Below are positions 43,326 to 55,300 of a stretch of 64,000 bases of DNA, piece after piece. Position numbers and translations under genes: made by a program. Origin of the DNA: Bufo bufo (lineage: Eukaryota; Chordata; Amphibia; Anura; Bufonidae); NCBI RefSeq assembly GCF_905171765.1, contig NC_053397.1:116577295-116641294 (forward strand). The letters run 5' to 3'. The notes below the pieces were generated by a model, which worked only from the letters and a program-made list of their open reading frames with translations, was not told the origin of the DNA and did not search any database. Each line of letters starts with the position of its first letter. Position 1 is the first letter of the stretch.

Positions 43326-46300
43326 AATAAACATGTTGATATGATGGAGGATGAGGACGAGAAAAAGAAGGTTGTACCATATACCCTTTTTTGTGGTGGA
43401 AGGGGTGCATGGGAATACAGTGTATTCTCTACACCATAAAAGCCACATTTAAGGTGCCTTTATGTTCAGCTGCTTTCCTCTGGTGGAGTAGAGAAGTCAG
43501 GGGCAATCCAGGCCTTGTTCATTTTGATAAGAGTCAACCTGTCAGCATTTTCAGTTGACAGGTGGATGTGCTTATCAGTTATTATGCCCCCAGCAGCACT
43601 AAATACCCATTCTGACAAAAAGCTGGCGGCAGGGCAGGCCAGCATCTCCAAAAGTTCATGCCACATGTCCAGCTGCTGTGTGTTCCCCTTGTCTCCCCTC
43701 CTTGGTTGCTCAAGGAACTACGTACTCTGCCAACAGCGTTGTCAGCTGGAAATTTTTGGAGCAATTTTTCCACAAGGATCATCTGGTATTGCACCATTTT
43801 GCTAGTTAGTCCTCTCCACCATAGGAATGAGAGATGAGAAGTTCTCTTTGTAGCGGAGGTCGAGAAGGGCGAACAACCAGTAATCGATGTTGGACAAAAT
43901 GCGTATAACGCAAGGGTCACGGGAAAGGCAGCATAACAAAGTCAGCCATGTGTGCCAGAGTCCCAAAAGACAAGACTTCTCTGTCCTCATCAGGAGGATG
44001 ACTCACAATCTCCTCATCCTCTTCCTCCTCTTTGGCCCATCCACGCTGAACAGATGGAATAAACCTGCCATGGGTACTACCTTCTGTAGCGGAGTCAACC
44101 GTCTCCGGCTCCTCCTCCTCCTCATCATCATCCAATTCGCGCTGAGGGTGGTCTGGCTATCACCCTGTGTACTGTCTTCCCCCATTTCCACCTCTTCCAC
44201 ATGCAAAGCGTCCGCCTTTATTGTGAGCAGCGAGCGTTTCAGTAGACACAGAAGTGGGATGGTTAGGCTGATAATAACGGCATCGCCGCTCACCATCTAT
44301 GTTGATTCCTCAAAGTTGCGTAAAACCTCACAGAGGTCAGACATCCATGCCCACTCGTTGCTTGTGAAGAGCGGAAACTGACTGGAAAGACGACGACCAT
44401 GTTGCGGGTGGTATTCCACTACTGCCCTCTGCTGCTCACAAAGCCTGGCCAACATGTGGAACGTGGAGTTCCAGTGCGTGTTCACGTCGCACAACAGTCG
44501 GTGAGCTGGCAATTGCAAGCGCTGCTGCAGCATTGCCAGACCGGCAGCAGCTGTAGATGACTTTCGGAAATGGGCACACACGTGGCACACCTTCACCAGT
44601 AGCTCAGGCAAATTGGGGTACATTTTGAGAAACCGCTGAACAACTAAGTTTAACATGTGGACTAGGCATGGTATGTGTGTGAGCTTGCCGAGCTCCAAAG
44701 CCGCCACCAAGGTACGGCCATTATCAGACACAACCATGCCTGGTTGTAGGTTGAGTGGCGAGAGCCACAGCTCAGTCTGGTCCCTTATACCCTGCCACAG
44801 CTTTGCGGCGGTGTGCTGTTTGTCACCTAAGCAAATTAGTTTCAGCACGGCCTGTTGCCGCTTCTCCACTGCAGTGCTACACTGCTTCCAGCTACTGACT
44901 GATGGCTGACTGGTGCTGCAAGATGAGAATTCAGAGATGGAAGTGGAGGAGGAGAAGGTGGGGTTGAAGCCACTAATGTAGGTGGTGGCGGAAATCCTGA
45001 TGGAAGTAGGGCCCGCAATCCTTGGCGTCGGTAGCACCTGTGCCATCCCAGGGTAAGACTCACTCCTGGCCTCCACAACGTTCACCCAGTGTGCCGTCAG
45101 GGAAATGTAGCGCCCCTGGCCAAAAGCACTTGTCCATGTGTCAGTCGTTAAGTGGACCTTCCCAATAACTGCGTTGGTCAGGGCACGGGTGATATTACGG
45201 TAAACATGCTGATGTAAGGCGGCGATGGAACACCAGGAGAAATAGTGGCAGCTGGGGACTGAGTAACAAGGGATGGCCACCACCATCAGGCTGCGGGAAG
45301 CCTCAGTGTCCACAAGACTAAATGGCCAGCAATTTGGAAAGGTGCGCATTTAGTGCTATGGCCTGTGGGTGGGTGGCTGGGTATTTACGCTTTCGTTCAA
45401 AGGCCTGGGGTATTGACATCTGTATGCTGCGCTGAGACACAAAAGTGGATGTTCTAGCTGCTTGCGAAAGTCCAGGTGCAGGACGGGAGGCATCTGGTCC
45501 TGCGTCTTGGACAGGGGATTGGCCAGCATGTAACACAGGGGAAGAGGAGGCAGTGGTGTGATCCGCAGACACTGATTGTGGACCCAGGCGTTCGGCCCAC
45601 CTATTAGGGTGCTTTGATGCCGTGTGGCGGATCATCCTGGTGGTGGTGAGGTTGCTAGTGTTTACGCCCATGCTAATTTTGGTACGGCACAGGTTGCAAA
45701 TGACAACTCTTTTATCGTCGACACTTTCCTCAAAAAAGCGTCAGACTGCGGAAAACTTAGCCCTTGGTGGGGAACAGTTGCGGGCCTGTTTGGCGTGTCC
45801 CGCCTTCTCCCTTTTGCCACCCCACTGCCTCTTCCAGCCTGTTGCGGTGCTGCAGATCCCTCCCTCTCTGTACTGCTGTGCTCGCTCGGCTTGCCACCTT
45901 TCCAGGTTGGGCCAGTGACTTTATCGTCCACCACCTCCTCTTCCACTTCCTCACTCTGGTTATCTTCCTGACTTGTTGACCTAACAAGAACCTTACTTAT
46001 TGACAACTGTGTCTCATCCTCAACCTCTTGAGACACTAATTGCCATTGACTTATTGCCAGCTGTGTATCATCATCATCATCCACCTCGTGAAACACTAAT
46101 TGCCGTTCCCCACCGTCATCTTTTTCTGACTGTGGATGCTCAAGAGTTTGGGAATCAGTGCACAAGATCTCCTCATGTCCCTCTTCAAGTGGGCTTGGCG
46201 AGAGGGCCAAATCAAGGAAAGGCGATGAAAATAGCTCCTCGGAAAATCTGAGTGTGGGATCACTTGTTTGCCAAGACTCTCCATGGTGGGAGGAAGGAGG

Positions 46301-46980
46301 ATCAGGGTGAGGATTCTTTTGACCAGACTCTTGGCTACTGAGACTGGACTTTGTGGAAGACAGGATGGTGCTTAACCGACTGGAAGCATTATCTGCTGCA
46401 ATCCAACCGACCACCTGGTCGCAGTGGTGTGACTTTGAGAGTGGTGTCCTGCGCCACCCTGCAAGCTGGGACATGTAGCTAGGTATCGTGGATGAGTGTG
46501 TTTCTTGTGCTCTGGCAGCAAGCACAGTTTCACAGCGCCCAGGGCCGCGGCCTCTGCGTGCACCATCAGTAGCACGGCCACTTCCCCGTTCCTTACTGCT
46601 CGCCTTGAGCATATTAAATGGTATATATGCTTGCAAGTATGTCAAACGTACAGTAGCGCAGGTTTTGTAAGTGTATGCGCAAATACATTACACTTAATGT
46701 CACAGATATTTAGGATGTGCAAACATTAAACAGATGTAGCGCATGTAATGTCGCTGTCACTAGCGGCTAAGAAAAAATTACACTGAATGCCACAGATATT
46801 TAGGATGCACAAAAGTTTTACAGGAGATGTAGTGCAGGTAATGTCGCTATCAGCAGCGGCCAAACAATTGTGCTAAATGTCACAGATATTTAGGATGCGC
46901 AAATGTAACACACACAGAGGTTTTGTCACTGTCAGCAGCGGCCAAACAATTGCACGCAATTTAGCACAGGTTGCGCTAAT
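43326..46980 (-). mobile_element. decayed ZBED-type hAT
   Basis: Carries a fragmented transposase (43466-46612), a 3' minisatellite and a 5' tandem array, mirroring the layout of the hAT at 26899. Its 5' side is cut by the Tc1 family B copy at 46989. Terminal repeats and TSD could not be located. Confidence 0.8.
43466..46612 (-). pseudogene. hAT transposase with BED finger (multiple lesions)
   Basis: Reading right to left, the ATG near 46612 begins an RG-rich, acidic N-terminal part (327-codon stretch, 46645-45662). The BED finger is split across a frameshift at about 45665 (FATCAVPK, then RMIRHTASKHPNRW). The catalytic region (45349-44297, 350 codons) retains LTTDTWTSAFGQGRY, SDNGRTLVAALELGK (the usual Cys is Ser), CLVHMLNLVVQRF and THWNSTFHMLARL. 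Three further short frames (44296-43466) include DYWLFALLDLRYK and CPAASFLSEWVFSAAGG from the dimerisation region. It is clearly related to the transposase at 28079-31533 but more eroded. Confidence 0.93.
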
Positions 46981-46985
46981 AATAT
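46690..46985. repeat. tandem array of about 95 bp, 3 copies, upstream of the hAT transposase
   Basis: atgtcacagatatttaggatg or its variant recurs at about 46697, 46788 and 46879, followed each time by gtaatgtcgct and agcggc. It sits just upstream of the transposase start, the same position as the 296-bp array in the other hAT. Confidence 0.85.
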
Positions 46986-46988
46986 ATA

Positions 46989-48584
46989 CAGTCAGGTCCA
47001 TAAATATTGGGACACAAACACAATTCTAACATTTTTGGCTCTATACACCACCACGATGGATTTAAAATAAAACAAACAAGATGTGCTTTACCTGCAGACT
47101 GTCAGCTTTAATTTAAGGGTATTTACATCCAAATCAGGTGAACGGTGTAGGAATTACAACAGTTTGCATATGTGCCTCCCACTCGTTAAGGAACCAAAAG
47201 TAATGGGACAATCGGCTTCTCAGCTGTTCCATGGCCCGGTGTGTGTTATTCCCTCATTATCCCAATTACAATGAGCAGATAAAAGGTCCAGAGTTCATTT
47301 CAAGTGTGCTATTTGCATTTGGAATCTGTTGCTGTCAACTCTCAAGATAAGATCCAAAGAGCTGTCACTATCAGTGAAGCAAGCCATCATTAGGCTGAAA
47401 AAACACAACAAACCCATCAGAGATAGCAAAAACATTAGGCGCGGCCAAAACAACTGTTTGGTGCGTTCCTTCTTTTTAAGAATGTTCCAATGAGCTCAGC
47501 AACACCAAAAGACCTGGAAGACCACAAAAAACAACTGTGATGGATGACCGAAGAATTCTTTCCCTGGTGAAGAAAACCCCCTTCACAACAGTTGGCCAGA
47601 TCAAGAACACTCTCCAGGATGTAGGTGTATGTGTGTCAAAGTCAACAATCAAGAGAAGACTTCACCAAAGTGAATACAGAGGGTTCACCACAAAATGTAA
47701 ACCATTGGTGAGCCTCAAAAACAGGAAGGCCAGATTCGAGTTTGCCAAACAACATCTAAAAAAGCCTTCACAGTTCTGGAACAACATCCTATGTCGGACA
47801 GATGAGACCAAGATCAACTTGTACCAGAGTGATGGGAAGAGTATGGAGAAGGAAAGGAACTGCTCATGATCCTAAGCATACTACCTCGTCACTGAAGCAT
47901 GGTGGTGGTAGTGTCATGGCATGGGCATGTATGTCTGCCAATGGAACTGCTTCTCTTGTATTTATTGATGATGTGACTGCTGACAAAAGCAGCAGGATGT
48001 ATTCTGAAGTGTTTCGGGCAATATTATCTACTCATATTCATCCAAATGCTTTAGAACTCATTGAACGGCGCTTCGCAGTGCAGATGGACAATGACCCAAA
48101 GCAAACTGCAAAAGCAACCAAAGAGTTTTTTTAAGGGAAAGAAGTGGAATGTTCTGCAATGGCCAAGTTAATCACCTGACCTGAATCCGATTGAGCATGC
48201 ATTTCACTTGCTGAAGACAAAACTGAAGGGAAAATGCCCGAAGAACAAGCAGGAACTGAAGACAGTCTGGTGATGTCTATGCGACTTCAGGCTGTAATTG
48301 ACTGCAAAGGATTTGCAATCAAGTATTAAAAAGTGAAAGTTTTGATTTATGATCATTATTCTATTCCCATTACTTTTGGTTCCTTAACAAGTGGGAGGCA
48401 CATATGCAAACTGTTGTAATTCCTACACCGTTCACCTGATTTGGATGTAAATACCCTCAAATTAAAGCTGACAGTCTGCAGGTAAAGCAAATCTTGATTG
48501 TTTCATTTCAAATCCATTGTGGTGGTGTATAGAGCCAAAAATGTTACAATTGTGTCCATGTCCCAATATTTATGGACCTGACTG
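46989..48584 (+). mobile_element. complete Tc1/mariner element, family B
   Basis: Inverted ends CAGTCAGGTCCATAAATATT and its reverse complement, flanked by TA (46987-46988 and 48585-48586). Length 1596 bp, normal for Tc1. Sister of 5340-7090. Inserted in the 5' tandem array of the decayed hAT. Confidence 0.96.
47347..48329 (+). pseudogene. Tc1 family B transposase (start codon lost, frameshifted)
   Basis: Position 47347-47349 reads ATA where the sister copy has its ATG. A small deletion and a rearranged stretch near 47425-47490 break the helix-turn-helix region. The catalytic parts remain readable in different frames: RTDETKINLY (first D), MDNDPKQTAKA (second D, with H to Q next to it) and the LNPIEHAF region at about 48180 (E). 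An extra deletion near 48265 removes residues kept in the other copy. Reading ends at TAA 48327-48329. Non-functional. Confidence 0.92.
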
Positions 48585-48586
48585 TA

Positions 48587-48686
48587 TTGCAACCAGATAA
48601 AACAATAGTCCTTAAAAGGACTTTTGGGTCTCTAACAACTTTCAACACTAAACCCTGTCTAAAAAAACAACAATTCCTGTCCCTAC
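48587..48686. other. continuation of the decayed hAT
   Basis: ccttaaaaggacttttgggtct resembles the reverse complement of 5245-5262, in the hAT end at 4936. This supports one hAT family for both. Confidence 0.5.
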
Positions 48687-49410
48687 TGTAACAGGGTGCC
48701 AAAGGAGCACTCGGTCTCCCATCAGCCGCAGACCTGCTGCTTAGCTTCGGAAGCGAGGATCTGTGTTTGACCATTGTTCCCAGGGCAGATTTGCTAGTTT
48801 GGAGGCTCCTTGCTCCTAGGTCTGCCTTGACCGCCGAGCTGATCACTCGGTGCTCGACTGGTTGGTCTGTCGGTCATGTGATGCTGGCCACGTCACATGA
48901 CCCTCACTCCCCACTATAAATACAGGCAGCCTGCTGGCCACAGGTTGCCTATTAATTTTAGGTATCTGGTGATTGTTTTGTTCCTGCATTCTTACCTGAT
49001 CCTGTGTTCCCTGGCGATTCTCTGCCTGCTCCTCCTGTACTGCGCATCTCTCCTGGTATCCTGACCCCGGCTTCCACCTGACGATTCTTTGCGGACTCCT
49101 GTTGTACTTCGTTTCTCTCCTGGTATTTGACCTTGGCTTTTCCTGACTATTCTCTGCTCATTCCTTAGTACTGCGTAGCTCTTTAGGTATTGACCCGGTC
49201 CGTTCACGTTCCGTTATTTGTCTTGTCTGTCTTCCCAGCACGTATCCTAAGTTAGGGACTGCCGTCTAGTTGTCCCCTGTCATTAGGACTTGCGAGGCAA
49301 GTAGGCAGGGCCAGGGGGGGGGGGGGGGGGGGGGGTCTGAGCGCAGTGGTCACTATCCTCCCCTCTGTGTGTAGTGTACGTTACCGTCACACCAACACTA
49401 TCTGTCCGTT
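48687..49410 (+). repeat. LTR candidate (Gypsy/ERV type) with G22 run
   Basis: Starts tgtaacagggtgcc, with TATA-like ctataaatacagg at 48914. Three diverged repeats of about 75 bp (ctcctgtactgcgcatctct / ctcctgttgtacttcgtttct / ttccttagtactgcgtagct) follow at 49030-49200, then G22 at 49314-49335. The layout resembles a widespread amphibian LTR (from memory). No internal coding region is attached, so probably a solo LTR; ends and TSD are not resolved. Confidence 0.5.
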
Positions 49411-49439
49411 CTGCTGCAGCTCGCCCTGACTAAGACTGA

Positions 49440-50186
49440 GCCGAACCATGTGTCATCGGGTGCTATATATCCTGATGCAAAATAATGACCGTGTGATAGA
49501 AGCCTTATGGACGCTTAAACAACAGGACCTATTTTGTTATTTTTCTGTTCTTCTGACCGATCAGAAGAATGGAAAAATGTGATGTCAACACAGCCAAACA
49601 GGGACACTTGTGGCCCTGTAAACAGACTGGTGAGGGTGGCAACAGCGTAAGAGTCACAATAGTGGCCCTGAAACAGAGTGTGGGGGGGGGGCAACAGCAG
49701 TGACAGTAAAAGCACAAGATGGTGGCAGATCACAGTAGGAGCAGATGGCAGTAGAGGCAGCAGACGTTTGGCATCAGGTGGGTGACAGCAACAGAATAGT
49801 GGCAGCAGCACGTGGGCAGAAGTAACGGGCCATTTGTCACTATGTTCTGGTGTGGCAGCACACTACAGTCAGATCATTACTGTCAGAGTAATCTAGTCTG
49901 TATGTATTAAGCACTAGTGTTGACCCACGCCTGATTCATCTTTATAAAGGCTAGTTCTCTTTGGGTTAACTATGCCATCCGCTGCACTATACACTCCATC
50001 TGATGGCACACTACTGGCCAGGCAGAAAAGCTTGCCCAGGGTAAACTCTGCAAGTAGTGGCCACAATTCAAGTTTGGCTGCCCAGTATTCCAGGGGATCT
50101 TGGATCTGGTGTGACAGGGTGCAGTCCAAGTATGACACCACCTGCTGGTTCAGGTTCTGCTCCATGTCCTGCTGCTGCTGGGTGGT
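49440..50186 (-). mobile_element. older hAT, left part
   Basis: Interrupted at 50187-50194 by the younger hAT; the other part resumes at 63386. 49600-49800 is non-coding with repeated ggcaacagc/gtggcagcag phrases. 49914-50186 encodes the transposase C-terminus. Confidence 0.75.
49914..50186 (-). pseudogene. hAT transposase C-terminal fragment (older element)
   Basis: Encodes DPLEYWAAKLELWPLLAEF and a degenerate dimerisation motif, LASSVPSDGVYSAADGIV. The usual CPA.S...SER.FS.AG is altered at several key positions, so it is old. Its upstream coding sequence reappears beyond the younger insertion, near 63640-63760. Confidence 0.85.
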
Positions 50187-51389
50187 TTCTTCAGTAGAGA
50201 TGTCCCGAACTATTCGCCGGCGAACAGTTCCCGGCGAACATCGCTTGTTCGCCGCGGCGGGCGAACATATGTGATGTTCGGTCCGCCCCATATTTGTCAT
50301 CATTGAGCAAACTGACCCTGTACCTCACAGTCAGCAGACACATTCCAGCCAATCAGCAGCATACCCTTCCTCCCAGACCCTCCCACCTCCTAGCAAAAAG
50401 CAAGGACAGCATCCATCTTAGATTCAATTGGAAGCTGCAGTGTTAGTGAGAGGAGGGACAGTGCAGCTGCTGCTGATTTAATAGGGAAATCGATAGCTAG
50501 GCCAGGGTATTCAGTGTCCACTCCAGTCCTGAAAGACTCATCTGATCTGCTGTAAGGACAGAGTCCTGACAGCACTCCAAAAAGCCCTTTTTAGGGCTAG
50601 TACATCAGTCTGATTATTTTTTTCCCCCTCTGTAATTTAATTGCAGTTGCCTGCCAGCGTGTGTGTCAGGCCCACAGCGTATACTGTGCCCACTTGCCCA
50701 GTGCCACCACTCATATCTGGTGTCACAGTAGATTACATAAAAAAAATAAAAACTGTTTTGACTGTAATATAATTGCAGTTGCCTGCAAGCGTGTGTCTCA
50801 GGCCTACAGCGTGTACTGTGCCAACTACTGCCAGTGCCCATTGCCACCACTCATATCTGGTGTCACAGTAGCTTGCACGCATAGTACAACTAATCTAAAA
50901 AAAATGACAGGCAGAGGCAGGCCACCCCGCAGGGGCCATCGTGGTCGTGGTGCTGTGATTTTCTTTGGCCCTAGAATAATGCCCAGTGTTCAGAGGCCAC
51001 GTACCCTGAACTCAAAGTTCAGAGGACATAGTTGACTGGCTAATACAGGATACCCAATCTTTTACAGCTTCCGCTCAGAACCTTGACGCACCATCCTCCT
51101 CCAGCTCAGCTTCGGGCACCTCTCAAGTTACCACTCGCCCGCCGCCACCACCAACACTAGCACCACAGCTGCTTCACTTGATCTGTCAGAGAAGTTATTT
51201 ACACATCAGTTGGAAGAAATGAGTGATGTGCAACCATTATTGCCAGAGGATGTAGATAACAGGGATATGTCTCAGTCAGGCAGCATTACACACATGGACG
51301 TACGGTGTGATGATGATGATGTTGTACCCGCTGCTGCTTCCTTTGCTGAGTTGTCAGATACAAGTGAAGCGGTTGATGATGACGATGTG

Positions 51390-51915
51390 TGTGCTGTTCC
51401 TTTCATATTGAATTTCTGCACTGTATTATTTCTTGTTTTTACCTATGTTGTTTAAATCTATTGTTCTCTGCTGCCATCTGCTGGCCGGAATTTGTATGCT
51501 GCACGCTTCGTTCGTTGTCTATAAAGTTTTCTCTGGGCGTGGTTTTAGCAGCCTTGGGCCTGGTCACTTCCTGTAGCCTTTTTCAGTGCTGCATCCTTTG
51601 TGACTGGAGACACACACCTCGGCTTGTGAAGGCATCAGTTTTTGACCAGCAGTTGCCTCAGCAGTTGCCTCAGCAGTTAGCCTCAGAAAGACATCCACAT
51701 CACAGCATCTACTGCATTCCTGTATTGTATCACCGTATGTCACTGCTCTGGATCAAATAAACCCACGTTTGATTGCATCCTCATGTCTACGTCTGGATCC
51801 ATCTAACCTGAGCATCTGCCGGTCCGGTCTGCTCCACTGCTTGGATACGAAGGTAGGCCAGTCACAAAGTCATTATCATTTACACCTTCATTCGCCTTCA
51901 TGTGGGGACAGAACA
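51390..51915 (+). repeat. 5' LTR of the BEL/Pao element
   Basis: TATAAAG at 51520 and AATAAA at 51756 mark promoter and polyadenylation signals. A ttgcctcagcagttgcctcagcag duplication lies near 51653. No difference from the 3' LTR was seen on direct comparison. Confidence 0.97.
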
Positions 51916-52350
51916 GTCAAAAACTGCCTTAAAGCCTTATACCTCAGTCAATATCCGTCTGAATGTCCAATGCCCGGCTACAGGTTCCCTCAGAGCCCAG
52001 CGCCACACTCAGGAACCTCCCCTGCAACAGGCCCACTCCCAGCAAATCTGCCCGGCAACAGTGCACGTCCCATAAGCCTAAGGGGAAGCACGGCGTGTCT
52101 GCAGTAGATATACTCTCGCCTGGAAGTCCTCCACTACTCGCCAAGCCACTTTCTACATCCTATATTAACCCTTGCTCGCATGATATAAGAACTGTTCACG
52201 CACGCGGGGCCTCCCTTATACCAAAACCCCGCAATTCACTCAAAACACCTTGGGAAACTCATCGGGGTGCCTCATCTGAGCCGCACTGCAATTTTCAGCC
52301 CCCAATTCAAAAGTTTGATTTCTTAAAGAGACAGCGCACCTTAAATCAAA
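51916..52350 (+). other. BEL/Pao leader
   Basis: 435 bp between the LTR and the first ATG. A primer-binding site should begin right after the LTR (gtcaaaaactgcc), but I cannot assign it to a tRNA. Confidence 0.6.
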
Positions 52351-55300
52351 ATGTCCGAAAAGGACCTTGTACAGTTCCCCAGCGATGAAACAAAGCAAAT
52401 GCAACCTGATACTGATCATTATGAAGAGCTGGAGGTAGAACCCACACTTCCAGCAGACCAAGTCACGCGACCAAGGCGCTCTCTCAAACCAACTATAAAG
52501 GTCACGGAAAACTATCACACCAGGAAAGACGAGCTATGTGACAACCTGGAAGAGCTATGGGAACGAGTTTCCTCCCTCATATCAGGACTTAAGTCCTCCT
52601 CAGGCGATGCCACCAGCTTACTAGTTGCCGTCGGGCGGCTGAACGCAGCCCATGAAAGATACAAGAGACTGTCCACAAGGTATATAACCTTTCTAAAAGA
52701 CTCTAATATTGAAGAAGCCCCGTCAGAATTGTGCAAGGCAGAATCAATAGACAGACAAAGAGACGCCATGGTGCTGGATGCTAAAGATAAAGTGGAACTC
52801 CGTATCTCTCATTTGCAAGAAACTAGATCACACAGATCGCATTCATCCAAACATTCCTCGCGGTCCTACAGATCATCATGCTCTAGAAGCTCCACCCTGA
52901 GCGAAAGATTACTAGAGGCCCGCATAAATGCAGAGCAATCCAAAGTGAGGCGTTCCTTCACCGAAAAAGAAGTCCTTGCGAGGGCAGAGGCACAGACGGC
53001 GGCCAAGAGGGCTGAAGCGGAGGCAGAAGCCAAGAGGGCAGAAGCAGAGGCGGCGGCCAAGAGGGCTGAAGCGGAGGCAGAAGCCAAGAGGGCAGAAGCA
53101 GAGGCTCGAATAAAGATCCTTGAATCAGAGAGGGAAGAGGAAATTGCATTAGCAAAAGTAAGACTACTTGAGCAAGCATTGAGCCAAGGCCTTGATTCAG
53201 TCTGCTTACCACCAGAGGAGATAGACGATCCAGCTGATCGCACCAGCGACTACATACTGAAACAGTTATCTGCACCACCCCCAGTGTGCAGTACTGTCCA
53301 AGCCAACAACACTGAAACCTCCAAGTCAGCTCTACCTGCAGGGCCAGTGACACCCACAGCACCCGAGCAATCCAATAACAGTTGCCCAGACGCGCTCTCT
53401 CAAGGGCAGTTATTACAGCAAGATGGCTACCAGGTGTTTCCTGGCCTACCTCCACAGCTCAAGCAGCAGTCATCAGAATCTACAGGGCCTGGACCACAGC
53501 TCAACCCTGCAGCAACATCATTCTACCCGGAAGCATCTCACCCTTTCACGCCACGCAGCCTATACGCCCCAGGGGCATCACAAGTTGTCATGGCAACAAG
53601 CAGTGAGAAATCAGATATGTCTGAGTTTGCCAGGTTTATGGTGAGCAGAGAGCTAATTAACACCAGTCTCTCAAAATTTGATGACCGTGCAGAGAGCTAC
53701 AGAGCCTGGAAGGCAACCTTCAAAGCCGCCATCGCCAACCTCAACCTAACTGCAGAGCAGGAGCTCGACCTCTTGATCAACTGGCTGGGCCCAGGCTCCA
53801 CAAATCGGATCAAGAGCCTTAGAACTGTCTATGTGGGACAAGCAGAAGCAGGTCTCGCTGCAGCCTGGCAGAGACTCGAACGCACCTTTGGCAGCGCAGA
53901 AGCAATAGAGAAGGCACTATTCAGGAGACTGCAGAACGTCCCCAAGATCAGTCTCAAGGATGTCCATAAGCTTCAGGATTTAAGTGATTTGCTCATGGAA
54001 CTGGAGCTCGCCAAAAGAGACCCTCGTCTGTCTGGGCTGTGCTACCTGGATACAGCCCATGGGGTGAACCCAATTGTCGTGAAGCTACCATACAGCCTGC
54101 AAGAGAAGTGGGCGGCATCAGTCTCAAGGTACAAAAGAGTGCATGACGTCACCTTTCCCCCATTTATTCATTTCTGTAGATTCATCGATGAACAGTCCCA
54201 GATGAGGAATGACCCCAGCCTCGACTTCCTGGAGTTCAATACTACAGCCTCAGTGACACCATCATCAAGGTATGAAAGTATTGTACATAAACACAGAGAC
54301 TTTAAGAGCAGCGTGAATGTTAGAAAGACTAACCTACCATCATCTGCAGTACCCACTGGTAGACAGTACACTACCTCATCAGGAGACAAGGCCTTCAATC
54401 GTGAATGTCCCATTCATAAAAAACCACACTCACTGAACAAATGCAGAGGATTTAGATCCAAAACCATACAGGAGCGCAAGAAAGTCCTGACCGAGCTTGG
54501 GGTATGTTTCAAGTGCTGCGCTTCATTGGAGCACATGGCTAAGGACTGCAAATCCATTATCAAGTGTGAGGAGTGTCATAGTGATAGACATGCCTCAGCT
54601 ATGCACCCAACTCCACTCACAAGGGATTCACCTGCTGCCGTCACCACCAGTCCTGCTCAAAGTCATGGCGGGGAGCCCCAGAACCACGCTAACACAGCCA
54701 CTGCTGTTTCCTGCTCATGCTTGGACGTATGTGGGGAGGGCCAGAGTGAGAAATGTTGTGCCCGCATATGCCTAATCAAGGTCTACCCGGAGGGGCTACC
54801 AGAAAAGGCAGTAAAAATGTATGCCATCATTGACGACCAAAGCAACCGCTCCCTAGCAGGACCTAAATTCTTTGAAGCCTTTGGAATAAAGGGACCGTCA
54901 GAACCCTACATCTTAAACACCTGCTCGGGTCGCATAGAGACTAGCGGCAGGAGGGCACAAGGATTCATCGCTTGTTCCGTCAGTGGAAATACGGAAATAC
55001 CTCTACCGACGCTGATCGAATGTGATCAAATACCCAACCATAGGGATGAAATTCCTACCCCGGAAGCTGCATTTCACCATCCACACCTAAGGCACCTAGC
55101 CAATGTTATCCCACCTATGGACAACAACGCCGAGATTCTACTCCTGCTTGGCAGAGACAATCTAAGGGTACACAAGGTGCGTCAACAGTGTAATGGTCCC
55201 GACTATGCACCATACGCCCAGAGACTGGACTTGGGATGGGTAGTCATAGGAAATGTATGCCTGGATCAACCAAAAATCCGCTCATTCAAAACGTACGTGC

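Noticed and set aside
52866..53455. Minus-strand Ala/Ser- and Leu/Pro-rich ORFs
   Set aside because: Antisense of the charged repeat in the BEL/Pao gag region.
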